Notes under the pieces: generated by a model | Database searches by the model: none | Told to the model about the DNA's origin: nothing | The model's input: only the letters and a program-made list of their open reading frames with translations | Shown: positions 11,790 through 21,054 of the stretch, piece after piece | Position numbering within the stretch: the first letter of the stretch is position 1 | How the letters are laid out: each line of letters opens with the position of its first letter | DNA from: Brucella cytisi | GTDB lineage: Bacteria > Pseudomonadota > Alphaproteobacteria > Rhizobiales > Rhizobiaceae | Direction: 5' to 3' | DNA: 64,000 bases | Assembly: GCA_012103075.1 (NCBI GenBank) | Contig: JAAVLQ010000002.1 | Location: forward strand, 1,848,001 to 1,912,000 | Translations under genes and position numbers: made by a program

Positions 11790-12029
11790 ATGACGGATCT
11801 TGACTTACTTAACAAAGTTGCAAGTGCCATCGAAAAATGTGGTTGGGAAGATGTTGATATAGCTGACATGTATATTGTGATGGCCGAAGCAGCGATTTCG
11901 ACAGTACAAATCGAGCTACAAGTGCCCACAGAAGCTATGAAAGCTGCAGCCCGCCCCATCACGACTGATCTGGCTTCAGACCTATGGATAGCAATGTTGG
12001 CGGCGTCACCCGTTGCATTGGAACAGTGA
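11790..12029 (+). CDS. Small hypothetical protein (79 aa)
   Basis: A short acidic protein beginning MTDLDLLNKVASAIEKCGW, preceded by a good Shine-Dalgarno (TTGGAGGTTCGAA). It is rich in Ala, Ile and Asp and looks helical; no signal peptide, membrane segment or known motif was seen. The family was not recognised. Its ribosome site and even composition support real coding; a role cannot be inferred from its neighbours. Confidence 0.5.
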   Translation: MTDLDLLNKVASAIEKCGWEDVDIADMYIVMAEAAISTVQIELQVPTEAMKAAARPITTDLASDLWIAMLAASPVALEQ

Positions 12030-12438
12030 ACTGCATCTCCGAATAAAGCACAAATCAGCGCATTTTAACGGATGGAGAACATGTTCGTATGCGTCATTGA
12101 CGGCTCTATCGAATTCAAACACCGCCCTCCGCGGGCATCACTTTCGACCGCTCTTCTTTGACCGTCAAGTGAACGGTCTCGCACGCACCACGATAATTTC
12201 AGAAGCGGAGATTTGGTGGATATCATATGAAGCCGGGCAAACGCCGGGGCCACACTCAGCTGCCTCCAGCACAGATACCATGACCAATCTTTTGTGTAAG
12301 CTGACGTATTAAACCCAGATGTCAGCGAGACGCCTTTGAAATCATGGCCTGAAACCGTCTCATTACATCACGGTTAGCCGCAGCGTTAACCCTTCAGGCG
12401 GACAGGTGTTTTCCTCTTCTGCCTTCCGGGCGCTGTTA
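12030..12438. other. Intergenic region, no gene supported
   Basis: About 400 bp up to the stop codon of the convergent LysR gene. Overlapping short frames on both strands contradict one another and none has motif or ribosome-site support. Nothing recognisable was found. Confidence 0.4.
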
Positions 12439-13368
12439 TCATTGATGGGCTGACGATACGGTCGAGCTATCCGGGACCTGACGCTTTAACAAAGCTTCAA
12501 GCCACTCAGCAAACACCTGCAACCGGCGTGAGAGATGCTGCCTGTGCGGATAGAGCAACGTGATCGGCAGCGATCCGGCGCGATAATCCGGCATGATCTC
12601 AACGAGTTCGCCGGCCTCGATATGGCTTCGCACGTCGTAAGCCGGAATCTGGATCACTCCGAGCCCTGCGAGACAGCAGGCAATGTAGGCTTCAGCACTG
12701 TTGACGGTGACCCTTCCGCGCATCTGCAAGGTTCGCAAGGCTCCATCTTCCAGCCATTCCCACTCTTCGACGCGACCGCTCGATGGGGATGCGTAGTTGA
12801 CAGCCCAATGCGCGTTGAGATCGTTTAGCTCCCTTGGGGTTCCATGTCGCGTCAGATAGGCAGGGCTTGCGACGTTGATCAGGGCCAAACTACCGATTGG
12901 ACGGGCAATCAGACCGGAATCGCTCAAAGGGCCGACGCGGACAACACAATCCACGCGGTCCTCGACCAGATCCACCGCACGATCCGTCACTCCAAGGTCA
13001 AGGTCGATTTGCGGATAGCGTTCGAGAAACTCCGGAAGCGCAGGCGCTATGATCAGACGACCAATCCGACCGGGGACATCAATACGCAGCCTGCCCGATG
13101 GTTTAGCCGCCGTCTGCCGAAACAGGTTTTCCGTATCCTCGACATCTGCGATAACACGTTGACAACGATCGTAGAAGGCCGTCCCGTCCCGGGTCGGCGA
13201 CACCTTGCGGGTGGTGCGATGAAGCAACCGCGCCCCGACCCGTCCTTCCAATTCCTGAACCGCGGCAGAGACGGAGGAACGTGGCACACCGAGCGTGTCG
13301 GCCGCGCGGGTGAAGCTCGCACACTCAACGACACGGGTGAAAATACGGAACAGATCAATTCGGTCCAA
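12439..13368 (-). CDS. LysR-family transcriptional regulator
   Basis: Intact, 309 residues. An N-terminal winged helix-turn-helix (FTRVVECASFTRAADTLGVPRSSVSAAVQELE) is followed by a LysR substrate-binding domain (PSGRLRIDVPGRIGRLIIAPALPEFLERYPQ), the CrgA/LTTR subtype common beside oxidoreductases. It is transcribed divergently from the short-chain dehydrogenase at 13511, with an inverted repeat in the shared 142-bp gap. It probably regulates that gene and itself. Confidence 0.92.
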   Translation of the reverse strand: MDRIDLFRIFTRVVECASFTRAADTLGVPRSSVSAAVQELEGRVGARLLHRTTRKVSPTRDGTAFYDRCQRVIADVEDTENLFRQTAAKPSGRLRIDVPGRIGRLIIAPALPEFLERYPQIDLDLGVTDRAVDLVEDRVDCVVRVGPLSDSGLIARPIGSLALINVASPAYLTRHGTPRELNDLNAHWAVNYASPSSGRVEEWEWLEDGALRTLQMRGRVTVNSAEAYIACCLAGLGVIQIPAYDVRSHIEAGELVEIMPDYRAGSLPITLLYPHRQHLSRRLQVFAEWLEALLKRQVPDSSTVSSAHQ

Positions 13369-13398
13369 GGTACGCAGTATTCCTTATTGTGCGTTTTT

Positions 13399-13419
13399 TT
13401 CTGACAAGTGAAGTCAGAA
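13399..13419. promoter_or_regulatory. Candidate LysR operator, inverted repeat
   Basis: Perfect 7-bp arms TTCTGAC and GTCAGAA separated by 7 nt, centred in the gap between the divergent LysR and SDR genes, 31 bp upstream of the LysR start. Position and symmetry suit a LysR-type binding site. This is an inference from layout. Confidence 0.5.
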
Positions 13420-13510
13420 TGACAGTCTTTATACCGAAAACATAGACGATATCTTTTCCCGACGAAAGCGGTCTCTAGTGCGACCGCACGTTGGCAAAGG
13501 AGGCCACCTC

Positions 13511-14283
13511 ATGACCGATCACAGCATCAAGGGCAAAACCGTTATCATCGCCGGTGGGGCAAAGAACCTCGGTGGACTGATCGCCCGTGATCTTGCCGCA
13601 CAGGGCGCTAAGGCGATCGCTATCCATTATAACAGCCCGGCGACTAAAGCCGAAGCCGAAGCAACAATGGCGGCGGTCGAAACAGCTGGTGCTAAATGTG
13701 TTACCATCAAAGCTGACATGACGACGGCGGACGCCGTCGAAAAGCTCTTCGCAGATGTAGTCGCCGCTATCGGCAGACCGGATATTGCAATCAACACGGT
13801 CGGCAAGGTGCTGAAAAAACCGATCATTGAGATTTCCGAAGCCGAATATGATGAGATGAGCGCCGTCAACGCCAAAAGCGCTTTCTTCTTTATCAAGGAA
13901 GCCGGCAAACATCTCAACGACAACGGCAAGCTGGTGACTCTCGTTACCTCCTGCTTGGCGCCTTCACGCCCTTCTACTCGAGCTATGCTGGTACCAAGGC
14001 ACCGGTCGAGCACTTCACGCGTGCGGCCTCGAAAGAGTTCGGCGAGCGCGGGATTTCGGTGACGGCCATTGGACCCGGGCCGATGGACACGCCATTCTTT
14101 TACGGTCAGGAAAGCGCCGAAGCGCAGGCTTATCATAAAACGGCGGCGGCGCTTTCCGCCTTTTCAAAGACAGGACTTACCGACATTGAGGACATTGTCC
14201 CCTATATCCGTTTTCTTGTCTCCGATGGCTGGTGGATGACGGGCCAGACCATCCTCGTGAATGGTGGCTACACGACGAAGTAA
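13511..14283 (+). CDS. Short-chain dehydrogenase/reductase (SDR), one frameshift
   Basis: NAD(P)-dependent oxidoreductase of about 257 residues. The Rossmann cofactor motif (VIIAGGAKNLGG, near residue 13) is a slightly modified TGxxxGxG. The NAG-like position reads INTVG and the catalytic YxxxK is YAGTK, readable after frame correction near 13985. The C-terminus WMTGQTILVNGGY is typical. The ATG at 13511 follows AGGAGG; a start 33 bp upstream lacks this. A single indel near 13955 in a CT-rich stretch separates the halves. Substrate is unknown; regulation by the divergent LysR protein is likely. Confidence 0.85.
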
Positions 14284-14353
14284 CGATCAGCACCCTGTCG
14301 GCCAAGCTCGGGTATGAGCATCCCGATGCGTTTCCTTGAGACAGGCTTTGGCA

Positions 14354-14414
14354 GGAATAGGCGGCAGCAAAATTTGCAATCGGTTCTTGATTGCAATACC
14401 TTTGCTGCCATTCC
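14354..14414. terminator. Bidirectional hairpin between convergent SDR and ALDH genes
   Basis: A long imperfect hairpin: GGAAT, GGCAGCAAA and TTGCAATC on the left pair with GATTGCAA, TTTGCTGCC and ATTCC on the right (22 paired bases, small internal loops, 7-nt apical loop). It lies between two convergent genes, the usual place for a shared terminator. No clear U-tract is seen. Confidence 0.6.
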
Positions 14415-14419
14415 TCCAG

Positions 14420-15960
14420 TTATGCTTCTGGCGAGTAACCGAACGTTACAGTCGGATTTTCGGCTGTTTCTACCCAGATACTCTTTGCTTGCGTATAAGC
14501 CATCAATGCATCTTTACCGCTTGAGCGACCGTAACCGCTGCGACCGAAACCGCCAAACGGCGACATGACCGAAATCGTTTTATAACCATTAATCCAAAAG
14601 GTTCCGGCTCGCACGTTGGCCGCAACCCTATGAGCCCTCGCGACATTCTCAGTCCACACCGCACCTGCAAGACCGTAGGGATTATCGTTGGCGAGTGCAA
14701 TTGCTTCCGCCTCGTCATCGAAAGGCATGACTGCGACTACCGGACCGAATACTTCCTCCCCGGCAATCGTCATTTGCCGGTTCAACTCGATCAAGGATTG
14801 TCGGCGCATAGTAGTAGCCCCGGTTTCCTCCAGTGCGTCGGGTTTTTTCCACCTGCCGCAAGTACCGCGCCTTCGGCCACACCATCCCGAACCATCTGAT
14901 CAATTTTCGCCCATTGACGCGCGTTGTTGATCGGACCGACATGCGAGTTATCATCATACGGGTCTCCGACAACAATACGATTGGCAGCGTCAGCGTAACG
15001 CTCCAAAAACGCCCGGTGGATGGACCGGTGAACCAGCAATCGTGACCCGGATACGCAGCTCTGCCCCGCTCCGCTGAAGATCGCCGACTGAGCACCGATA
15101 ATCGCGCGGTCCAAATTGGCATCGGGGAATACAATGTTGCCAGATTTTCCGCCCAGTTCCAAAATACACGGGACCACATTCTTTGCAGCAGTCGCCGCAA
15201 TCGCTGATCCGGCCTGTGCCGACCCGACAAAAACGACCAGACCCGTACGAGGATGGGAAACTGCAGCCTGCCCGGCGGTAGGACCCTGCCCTGCAATCAC
15301 GTTTACCAACCCGCGCGGCGCACCACCCTGTTCGCACATCAGCCCGGGATGAGGGTAGAAAGTGGCGTCAGCTCAGAAGGTTTGATGACAACGCCATTTC
15401 CGGCGCAGATTGCGGGTGCAATCTGCCATCCGCCAGTAAAAGGGGAGCATTCCACGGCGTAATCTGCGTGACTACACCAATCGGTTCATGCCGTGTATAG
15501 TTGAGATGGCTGCTTGGTACCGGAATGACATCACCATAGAGCTTGTCGCACCAGCCGGCATAATATTCAAACATCTCTGCTACACGGACCGCCTCGCCGC
15601 GAATGTCGCGGATGGGGCGGCCAGCGGAACGGCTTTCGATTTCAGCGATCAACAGTGCATGTTCGCGGATACAGCTAGCGATCTGGTTCATAATTCGACC
15701 GCGAGCTGAAGCCGTCAGTGCCATCCATTCCCTTTGAGCACGTGCCGCACTATCCATCGCCGCATCGATAATCGACCGATCTGCATCCTTGAATGAAGCA
15801 AAACCATACCGGTGGCCGGGTCCGTCAGATTCTGCTCGTCACCGCTTCCCGCGACCATCTCACCGTTCACAAAACTGCCAATCTCACTCTTCGGAAAGAA
15901 GCTCTCGAAAATCTCAGCAATACGCGCGGCTCTTCCTTTGGGATCATGTGGTTGAGTCAT
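14420..15960 (-). CDS. NAD(P)-dependent aldehyde dehydrogenase (frameshifted)
   Basis: About 510 residues after joining frames. The N-terminus carries FVNGEMVAGSG and the DPATG box. Further on are TPWNAP, the catalytic-Glu motif LELGGKSGNIVF, the catalytic Cys in GAGQSCVSGSR, EEVFGPV and the C-terminal PFGGFGRSGYGRSSG. These are all signatures of the ALDH superfamily. The start has AAGGACCAG upstream. At least four indels lie near 15750, 15420, 15345 and 14820. It follows the beta-hydroxyacid dehydrogenase by 11 bp, so the two probably act in sequence, alcohol to semialdehyde to acid. The exact substrate is unknown. Confidence 0.85.
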
Positions 15961-15971
15961 TATTCTGGTCC

Positions 15972-16859
15972 TTACTTTGATGAATCAGGCTGAAAAGCGC
16001 CCATCCGGGTGAAGTCATCGCTATCCTTGAGATGCTCCGAACCAGCCCAAAGTTCTGCCACAACAGATGTCAGCGGATTGTCCACACCTACGCGTTCAGC
16101 CATCTCTTGTGCCGGGCGTACATCCTTGCGCATTAACCCCATAGAGAAGCCGCTATCGAAACGGTCGTTCATTATCCGGGTTGGAAAGTGAACTTCGCTG
16201 ATCATGGATTTACCGGAGGCGGCGTTCAGAACACGGAGGGCCGATTCAGGGCTTATTCCGGCAGCAAGTGCAAGTTTCAGGCCCTCGCTAGTTGTCACCA
16301 TATGAGCCGCGGCCAGCAGATTGTTGACAAGCTTCGCAACATTCCCTGCGCCGCTAGGGGTTCCACATGCAAGGCTTTGACAGCCATTGCCTCTATAACC
16401 GTTTGCGCCAGCGCCAGATCAGCATCGCTGCCCCGACCATCATCGTCAGTTTGCCGGATGCGGCTCCGGCCGGGCCGCCGCTTACAGGGGCATCAAGGAA
16501 ACCATGTCCGAGTGAAGCGAGCCTCTGCGCCAACGCGCGGCTCACATCCGGCTCGGAGGTCGAGGTATCGATAATGACCACACGTCTGCGCGCACTCGTC
16601 AATTGGTGGATATGCGCGTTGACTACATTTTCGACATCCCGAGCCGTTGGCAGAGAGAAGACCAGAATTCTGATTCTTCGAAAAGTACCTCGAGTGTGTC
16701 TGCAGGCGTTACTTTTGCCGCTTGAGCAAGTGTCTTGCGCTCGGCTGATAGATCGAACCCCAGCGTAACGAACCCTTTTGCCACAAGGGTCTGAGCCATC
16801 CCCAGCCCCATGCTACCAAGGCCAACCACACCGATTACCGGCTTTTCCCGTTCCGCCAT
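15972..16859 (-). CDS. Beta-hydroxyacid dehydrogenase (3-hydroxyisobutyrate DH / LtnD-like), frameshifted
   Basis: NAD(P)-dependent oxidoreductase of about 295 residues. The Rossmann motif GVVGLGSMGLGMA lies near residue 10. The substrate motif FLDAPVSGGPAGA and the catalytic Lys/Asn segment NVAKLVNNLLAA (near 16310-16350) place it in the 3-hydroxyisobutyrate/tartronate-semialdehyde/threonate dehydrogenase family. The start at 16859 (MAEREKP) is chosen over a longer one because the family begins just before the Rossmann strand. Indels near 16680, 16610 and 16430-16340 split it. It is translationally close to the downstream aldehyde dehydrogenase. Confidence 0.82.
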
Positions 16860-16991
16860 TCCGCGTCTCCATTGTTCGCCGACCAACCCTCAGACTGATC
16901 GCATGATTAATGGTGAAAGGCTCGCACCAAAGGGGACAGAGGCATAGCCGGTTTACAGGCAACGCTGCGTCCCGTCCGACGCAACAATCGC

Positions 16992-17900
16992 TCAAAGACC
17001 CTGTCGAAACGCTGCCATGTTGTTGGAGAGAAATCCGCTCAGTCGCTCGACTGAAAGCGGCAACCGGCGCCGGGCACGTACCATCAGGTGTGCACTCGCC
17101 TCAGCCAGAAGCGGATCTGACAATTCGCATACTGCTACTGCCCCGCGTGCCAATTCGGTAGAGACGGCAAAGCGAGGCAAAAACGTTATACCAAGTCCGG
17201 CAATTACGAACCGTCTCAAAACATCTATCGATGTCGTTTCAACAAGGGGAAATCGCAAAACCGCGATCAGCAGCAACACGTGTGACCAATCGGGTAATGC
17301 CATGGCGGGTCCAAGTAACGCATTAGGCAGACCCGAGCAGTCAGCCAGTTCCAGCCGACTTTTAGCCAATAGGGGATGTTCTGGTGGCGCGACCAAACAG
17401 AGAGGTTGTTTGGATATTGCAAGCGAGCGAACCCTCGCATCGACTAGCGGGTTATACGCAATCCCGATATCGGCATCTCCGTTGGCAATCCCCTCCAGAA
17501 CGCTCTCCGTACCGCCGAGCTGCATGTCGTACTGCACATCTGGATAGATTTTGACGAATGAACCAAGTCCATGCTGCAGAATGTCAGCGAGGAACCCCTC
17601 CCGCATAGAATGCGGACACGCCGTTGTTGCACGCCCTTGAGAAATCCGAGTTGTTCGGTAAGCAGGCTATGCTCTTCCAAAACACGTCTGGTATGCTCCA
17701 GAACCAACTCGCCTGCCTCAGTCAACGCCATGCCGCGCGCATTCCGATCAAACAAAGACAAGCCAACCGCGCTCGGTTTCGGCGATCTGACGGCTCACGA
17801 CAGAAGGCGCAACATTTAGATGATCGGCTGCACCTCTAATCGATCCGATCCGGACCACCGCCATGAACATCCGCAATTCTTTCGCATCAAGCGTTTCCAT
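16992..17900 (-). CDS. LysR-family transcriptional regulator (frameshifted)
   Basis: About 300 residues: N-terminal helix-turn-helix (FMAVVRIGSIRGAADHLNVAPSVVSRQIA) beginning at METLDAKEL, then a LysR substrate-binding domain (YPDVQYDMQLGG, GDADIGIAYNP, VIAGLGITFLPRFAV). Indels near 17755 and 17600 break it; the junction segments stay LysR-like (LVFVMSLFDRNARGMALTEAG). It sits between the M20 amidohydrolase and the hydroxyacid dehydrogenase on the same strand and probably regulates this operon. Confidence 0.82.
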
Positions 17901-17963
17901 GGCACTATTTTGCTTGGTTGGTTTCAAGGATGAATGGACTATAGAAACAAGGCCGGGCAGCAA

Positions 17964-19127
17964 TCAACTGACCGCCAGTTCGCTTGTAACCAGTCTGATC
18001 CAGAAATTGGCACCTATTGGCAGAAGGGCGTCGTTGAAATCGTAATAGGGCGAATGCAAGCCCGGATTGGTACCGTCGCGACGACTACCAAGCCAGAAAT
18101 AGCAACCCGGCTTCTCTTGCAGCATAAATGCAAAATCTTCTGCCGCCATGCTTGGGGCTTCGTCAAGGACTTTGAGACCAAGATCGGGCGAAGTAGCCAG
18201 ATCCCGGATTTTGCGGGCATTGTCAGCTGTATTGATCGTCGATGGATAACGTTCTTCATAATCAACACGCGCCGCGCAGCCAAAACCTTCGGCAATTGAA
18301 GTGGAAATCGCCCGTATCCGGCGGGCTATCGTCTCCCCGACGTCAGGTAAGAACCAGCGAGTGGTTCCACGGATGATCATACTTTCTGGAATGACGTTCC
18401 GGGCATCACCGCCATGCATCTGCGTTACCGAAACAACAGCAGACTCCAGCGGCGAAACATTGCGGCTGGAGATAGTCTGCAATGCCGTGACGAGTTGCGC
18501 GGCGGCGACCACCGGGTCGACGCCTTCATGTGGCATCGCTCCGTGCGCTCCCTTGCCAATCAACTCGATCTCGAATGTTCCAAAGGCTGCCATCATCGCA
18601 TCATCGCGAGCGACACAGGTGCCAATATCCAGTGCTGGCCAATTGTGAAGACCATAAACCGCATCAACCGGAAAGTCCTTAAACAGTCCTTCACGCACCA
18701 TCTCGCGAGCGCCGCCTTCGTTTTCTTCCGCCGGTTGGAAAATGAAATGTACGGTTCCATCGAATTCAAGTTTGCTGACAGCTTTTGCTGCAGCAAGAGC
18801 CATGGTTACATGCCCGTCATGACCGCAGGCATGCATTTTGCCCAACGTCTCCGACACATAGTCGACACCGCTCTTTTCGATGATTGGCAAGGCATCCATG
18901 TCGGCGCGGATGCCGATTGCGCGCTTCGATGTCCCTCGCGTCAAGCTACCAATCACGCCGGTTCCAGCAAAACGGGAGCGAACGCTAAATCCCCAGAGCT
19001 GAAGTTTTTCGACTATGAAGGCAGAGGTCCGGTTTTCTTCAAATGCAAGTTCGGGATGTCGATGGAGATCATGGCGCCGGGCCGTCGCTTCCGCCAAATC
19101 CGTTTCGCTGAGACAACCGGGCATCAT
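17964..19127 (-). CDS. M20-family amidohydrolase (N-acyl-amino-acid type)
   Basis: Intact metallo-amidohydrolase of about 387 residues. Metal-binding motifs are visible: RHDLHRHPELAFEE at the start, IRADMDALPI, MHACGHDGHVTMAL and FQPAEENEGGA, followed by the dimerisation domain and a C-terminal AAEDFAFMLQEKPG metal ligand region. This is the IAA-amino-acid/hippurate/aminoacylase class, which cleaves N-acyl amino acids in the cytoplasm. The start MMPGCLS has AGGGAGAATGAT upstream; a longer start at 19175 runs through a hairpin. Two membrane-protein genes precede it and may import its substrate. Confidence 0.9.
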   Translation of the reverse strand: MMPGCLSETDLAEATARRHDLHRHPELAFEENRTSAFIVEKLQLWGFSVRSRFAGTGVIGSLTRGTSKRAIGIRADMDALPIIEKSGVDYVSETLGKMHACGHDGHVTMALAAAKAVSKLEFDGTVHFIFQPAEENEGGAREMVREGLFKDFPVDAVYGLHNWPALDIGTCVARDDAMMAAFGTFEIELIGKGAHGAMPHEGVDPVVAAAQLVTALQTISSRNVSPLESAVVSVTQMHGGDARNVIPESMIIRGTTRWFLPDVGETIARRIRAISTSIAEGFGCAARVDYEERYPSTINTADNARKIRDLATSPDLGLKVLDEAPSMAAEDFAFMLQEKPGCYFWLGSRRDGTNPGLHSPYYDFNDALLPIGANFWIRLVTSELAVS

Positions 19128-19145
19128 ATCATTCTCCCTACATGT

Positions 19146-19177
19146 TCGTGGCAGGCCCGGGATCGAACCTGCCACGA
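19146..19177 (-). other. Intercistronic hairpin upstream of M20 gene
   Basis: Perfect 10-bp inverted repeat TCGTGGCAGG / CCTGCCACGA with a 12-nt loop, lying between the membrane-protein stop and the amidohydrolase start. It has no U-run, so mRNA processing or stabilisation is more likely than termination. Confidence 0.5.
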
Positions 19178-19183
19178 GACGGT

Positions 19184-19699
19184 TTAACCCGTAATTCGCA
19201 ATGTCAGGTCAGCGACGACCACCGAACCTAGATACGTGCCGATCATTACGCAAATAGCGACAATGACAATTTTCCATCCGGAGCGGCGGGCAATCTCGAA
19301 TTCGTTACGCGTCAACGCCAGCCCTCCGTAGGCCAGCGCCGGAGTTGCGAGCGCCAGAAAATTTAATTCTCCGACTTTCGCCAGAACATAGTCAGCGCCC
19401 GGGACGCCGGGGATAGTGATGATAATGGCGATGAGTGAAACCCATGCTACGCTCGGTAAGTAGAAAGGCATAAACCGGGCCAATATCAAGCCACCGATAG
19501 ATGCTGCATAAAGCACCATCATGCCGGGTAGCGCACGGATTGGCGTCACATTCGTTCCGACCCAGTTTGCAACCAACCCCAGTAAGCAAGCAATGACCGG
19601 GAGCAATGCATTTTCGACAATATCGATCTTGCGTTCATCAGTTGTCTCGACGGATAAAGTCAAGTTGTCGATTGTATTCTTCATTGATTTGGAAGTCAT
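19184..19699 (-). CDS. Small integral membrane protein, partner of DUF3100 protein
   Basis: About 171 residues with four to five hydrophobic segments (LLPVIACLLGLVANWVG, MVLYAASIGGLILARF, VAWVSLIAIIITIPG, IVIVAICVMIGTYLGSVVVADL). The start at 19699 (MTSKSMKN) follows GAGGGAGAGACGG; the longer frame to 19744 has no ribosome site. It follows the DUF3100-like gene by about 10 bp and precedes the M20 hydrolase. The pair looks like a two-component membrane carrier, but transport activity is only inferred. Confidence 0.75.
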   Translation of the reverse strand: MTSKSMKNTIDNLTLSVETTDERKIDIVENALLPVIACLLGLVANWVGTNVTPIRALPGMMVLYAASIGGLILARFMPFYLPSVAWVSLIAIIITIPGVPGADYVLAKVGELNFLALATPALAYGGLALTRNEFEIARRSGWKIVIVAICVMIGTYLGSVVVADLTLRITG

Positions 19700-19710
19700 C
19701 CGTCTCTCCC

Positions 19711-20528
19711 TCATGCCGCGTTGCGATATTCTTCGGGGCGGCACTTCTTATAAAGCCATTCCGTGAGCGGCAACGCCACAAAGAGGCCTACATATAGTCC
19801 AGTTGCATAGGTGAGGATGTTGCTCGCGGCAGCCAGAGCTAGAATGAGATCTTTCTTTTCTGGTAAAACACTCACCGGGCCACCCGTGCAGGCCGCGAGC
19901 ATGCTGCCCGAACCAACACCGCACGACATGGCCAATGCGCGAAAATCGAAAATTCCCAGACTGTTGACGAGCGGCGGCATCAAGGCAAAACGAACGTGCC
20001 AATCAACGTTCCAGTAGCGTATACCCCCATCACGCCAGCACCTTCCGGACTATCCAGACCGTATTTGTCAGCAATAAGCGCGAGGTTGGGTTCGCGATCG
20101 ATGGAATAGGTCGCCCCTATCGCTTCTCGTCCCATACGCAACAGAAACACGGCGATAGGAAAAGCGACGGCAATCGTCCCCAGATTGCCAATCTCCTGCA
20201 AAATCAGAGCAGGCCCGGCAGCAATGATGTTCTCGATTTGAGGACCAACAGTCGTGCCGAACTTGGCAATAAACGGCATAATGGCAATGGTGATCATAGT
20301 GCCTGACAGCTTGACGGAATCAGACTTCAGAACTTTCCCCGTCGCCTTCAGGATACTCGGGTTCAGAATGACACCAAGAGTAAACGCATACAGCATCGGC
20401 AGGAAAATTACCGCGCCTATGCCAATAGATATTTTCTGAATGCCAACCAGTTCTGAAATACAGATGATTGCCAATACAAATACGTGCAACCAGATATGCC
20501 GCATCGCAAATACATTGTTCCCCTTCAC
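19711..20528 (-). CDS. DUF3100-like multi-pass membrane protein (GTG start, one frameshift)
   Basis: About 272 residues with at least seven hydrophobic segments, an internal TTVGPQIENI stretch and a Gly-rich GVGSGSMLAACTGGPVS motif. It resembles DUF3100 carrier-like proteins that occur beside amidohydrolases. The start is a GTG at 20528 because AAGGAGGCCCGC lies directly upstream; the ATG 24 bp further up has no ribosome site. One indel near 19985 separates the two halves. It heads a run of same-strand genes including the small membrane partner and the M20 hydrolase. Confidence 0.7.
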
Positions 20529-21054
20529 GCGGGCCTCCTTGTTTTTCTTCATACGCGCTATGCGTCAGTATGATGAGTTTGGATTCAAGTACCAGCCTCA
20601 GCAGAAGGAACACAGCGTTGCTTCTGTAACAACACGCGAAATTGGTACCCCATATCGATCGAGCAGTACGATTAGTCTCGCTGAGCGTCGTTTCTGCACT
20701 CGAGCTGGATATCAACGACGAGGAGCAACATGCGGGCCAGAAGAATTATCAGACTGTGTTCAAGGAAGGCTTTTGGCAACGCCGACAAAGCGACCTCGAA
20801 CTGCGGAAGATGACAACGGCCCAGTCGCAGTTGAGCAAAGTCGAGCGACAGGTCGCTTTTGTGTCCATCAAGCCGTGGATATTGCCGTCAATTAAAACCC
20901 GGGCTTCGCGCGATGCAGGGAAATATCGTCAAAGCTGCCCCGATAAACTGCTTTCTCTCACCATAGGTCGCATAATCGCTGCCCCCAGATCTATATGTGC
21001 TTTCGCGAAGCTTGCATTAAGCGACTTGGCAATACCCCATACAGTAACCGCCGA
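20529..21054. other. Intergenic region, no gene supported
   Basis: About 525 bp between the DUF3100-like start and the penicillin-acylase stop. A plus-strand open frame of 156 codons (20642-21112) runs into the acylase antisense and has no ribosome site or motif; minus-strand frames are interrupted. Given the number of indels here, a damaged regulator gene cannot be excluded, but none is recognisable. Confidence 0.4.
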
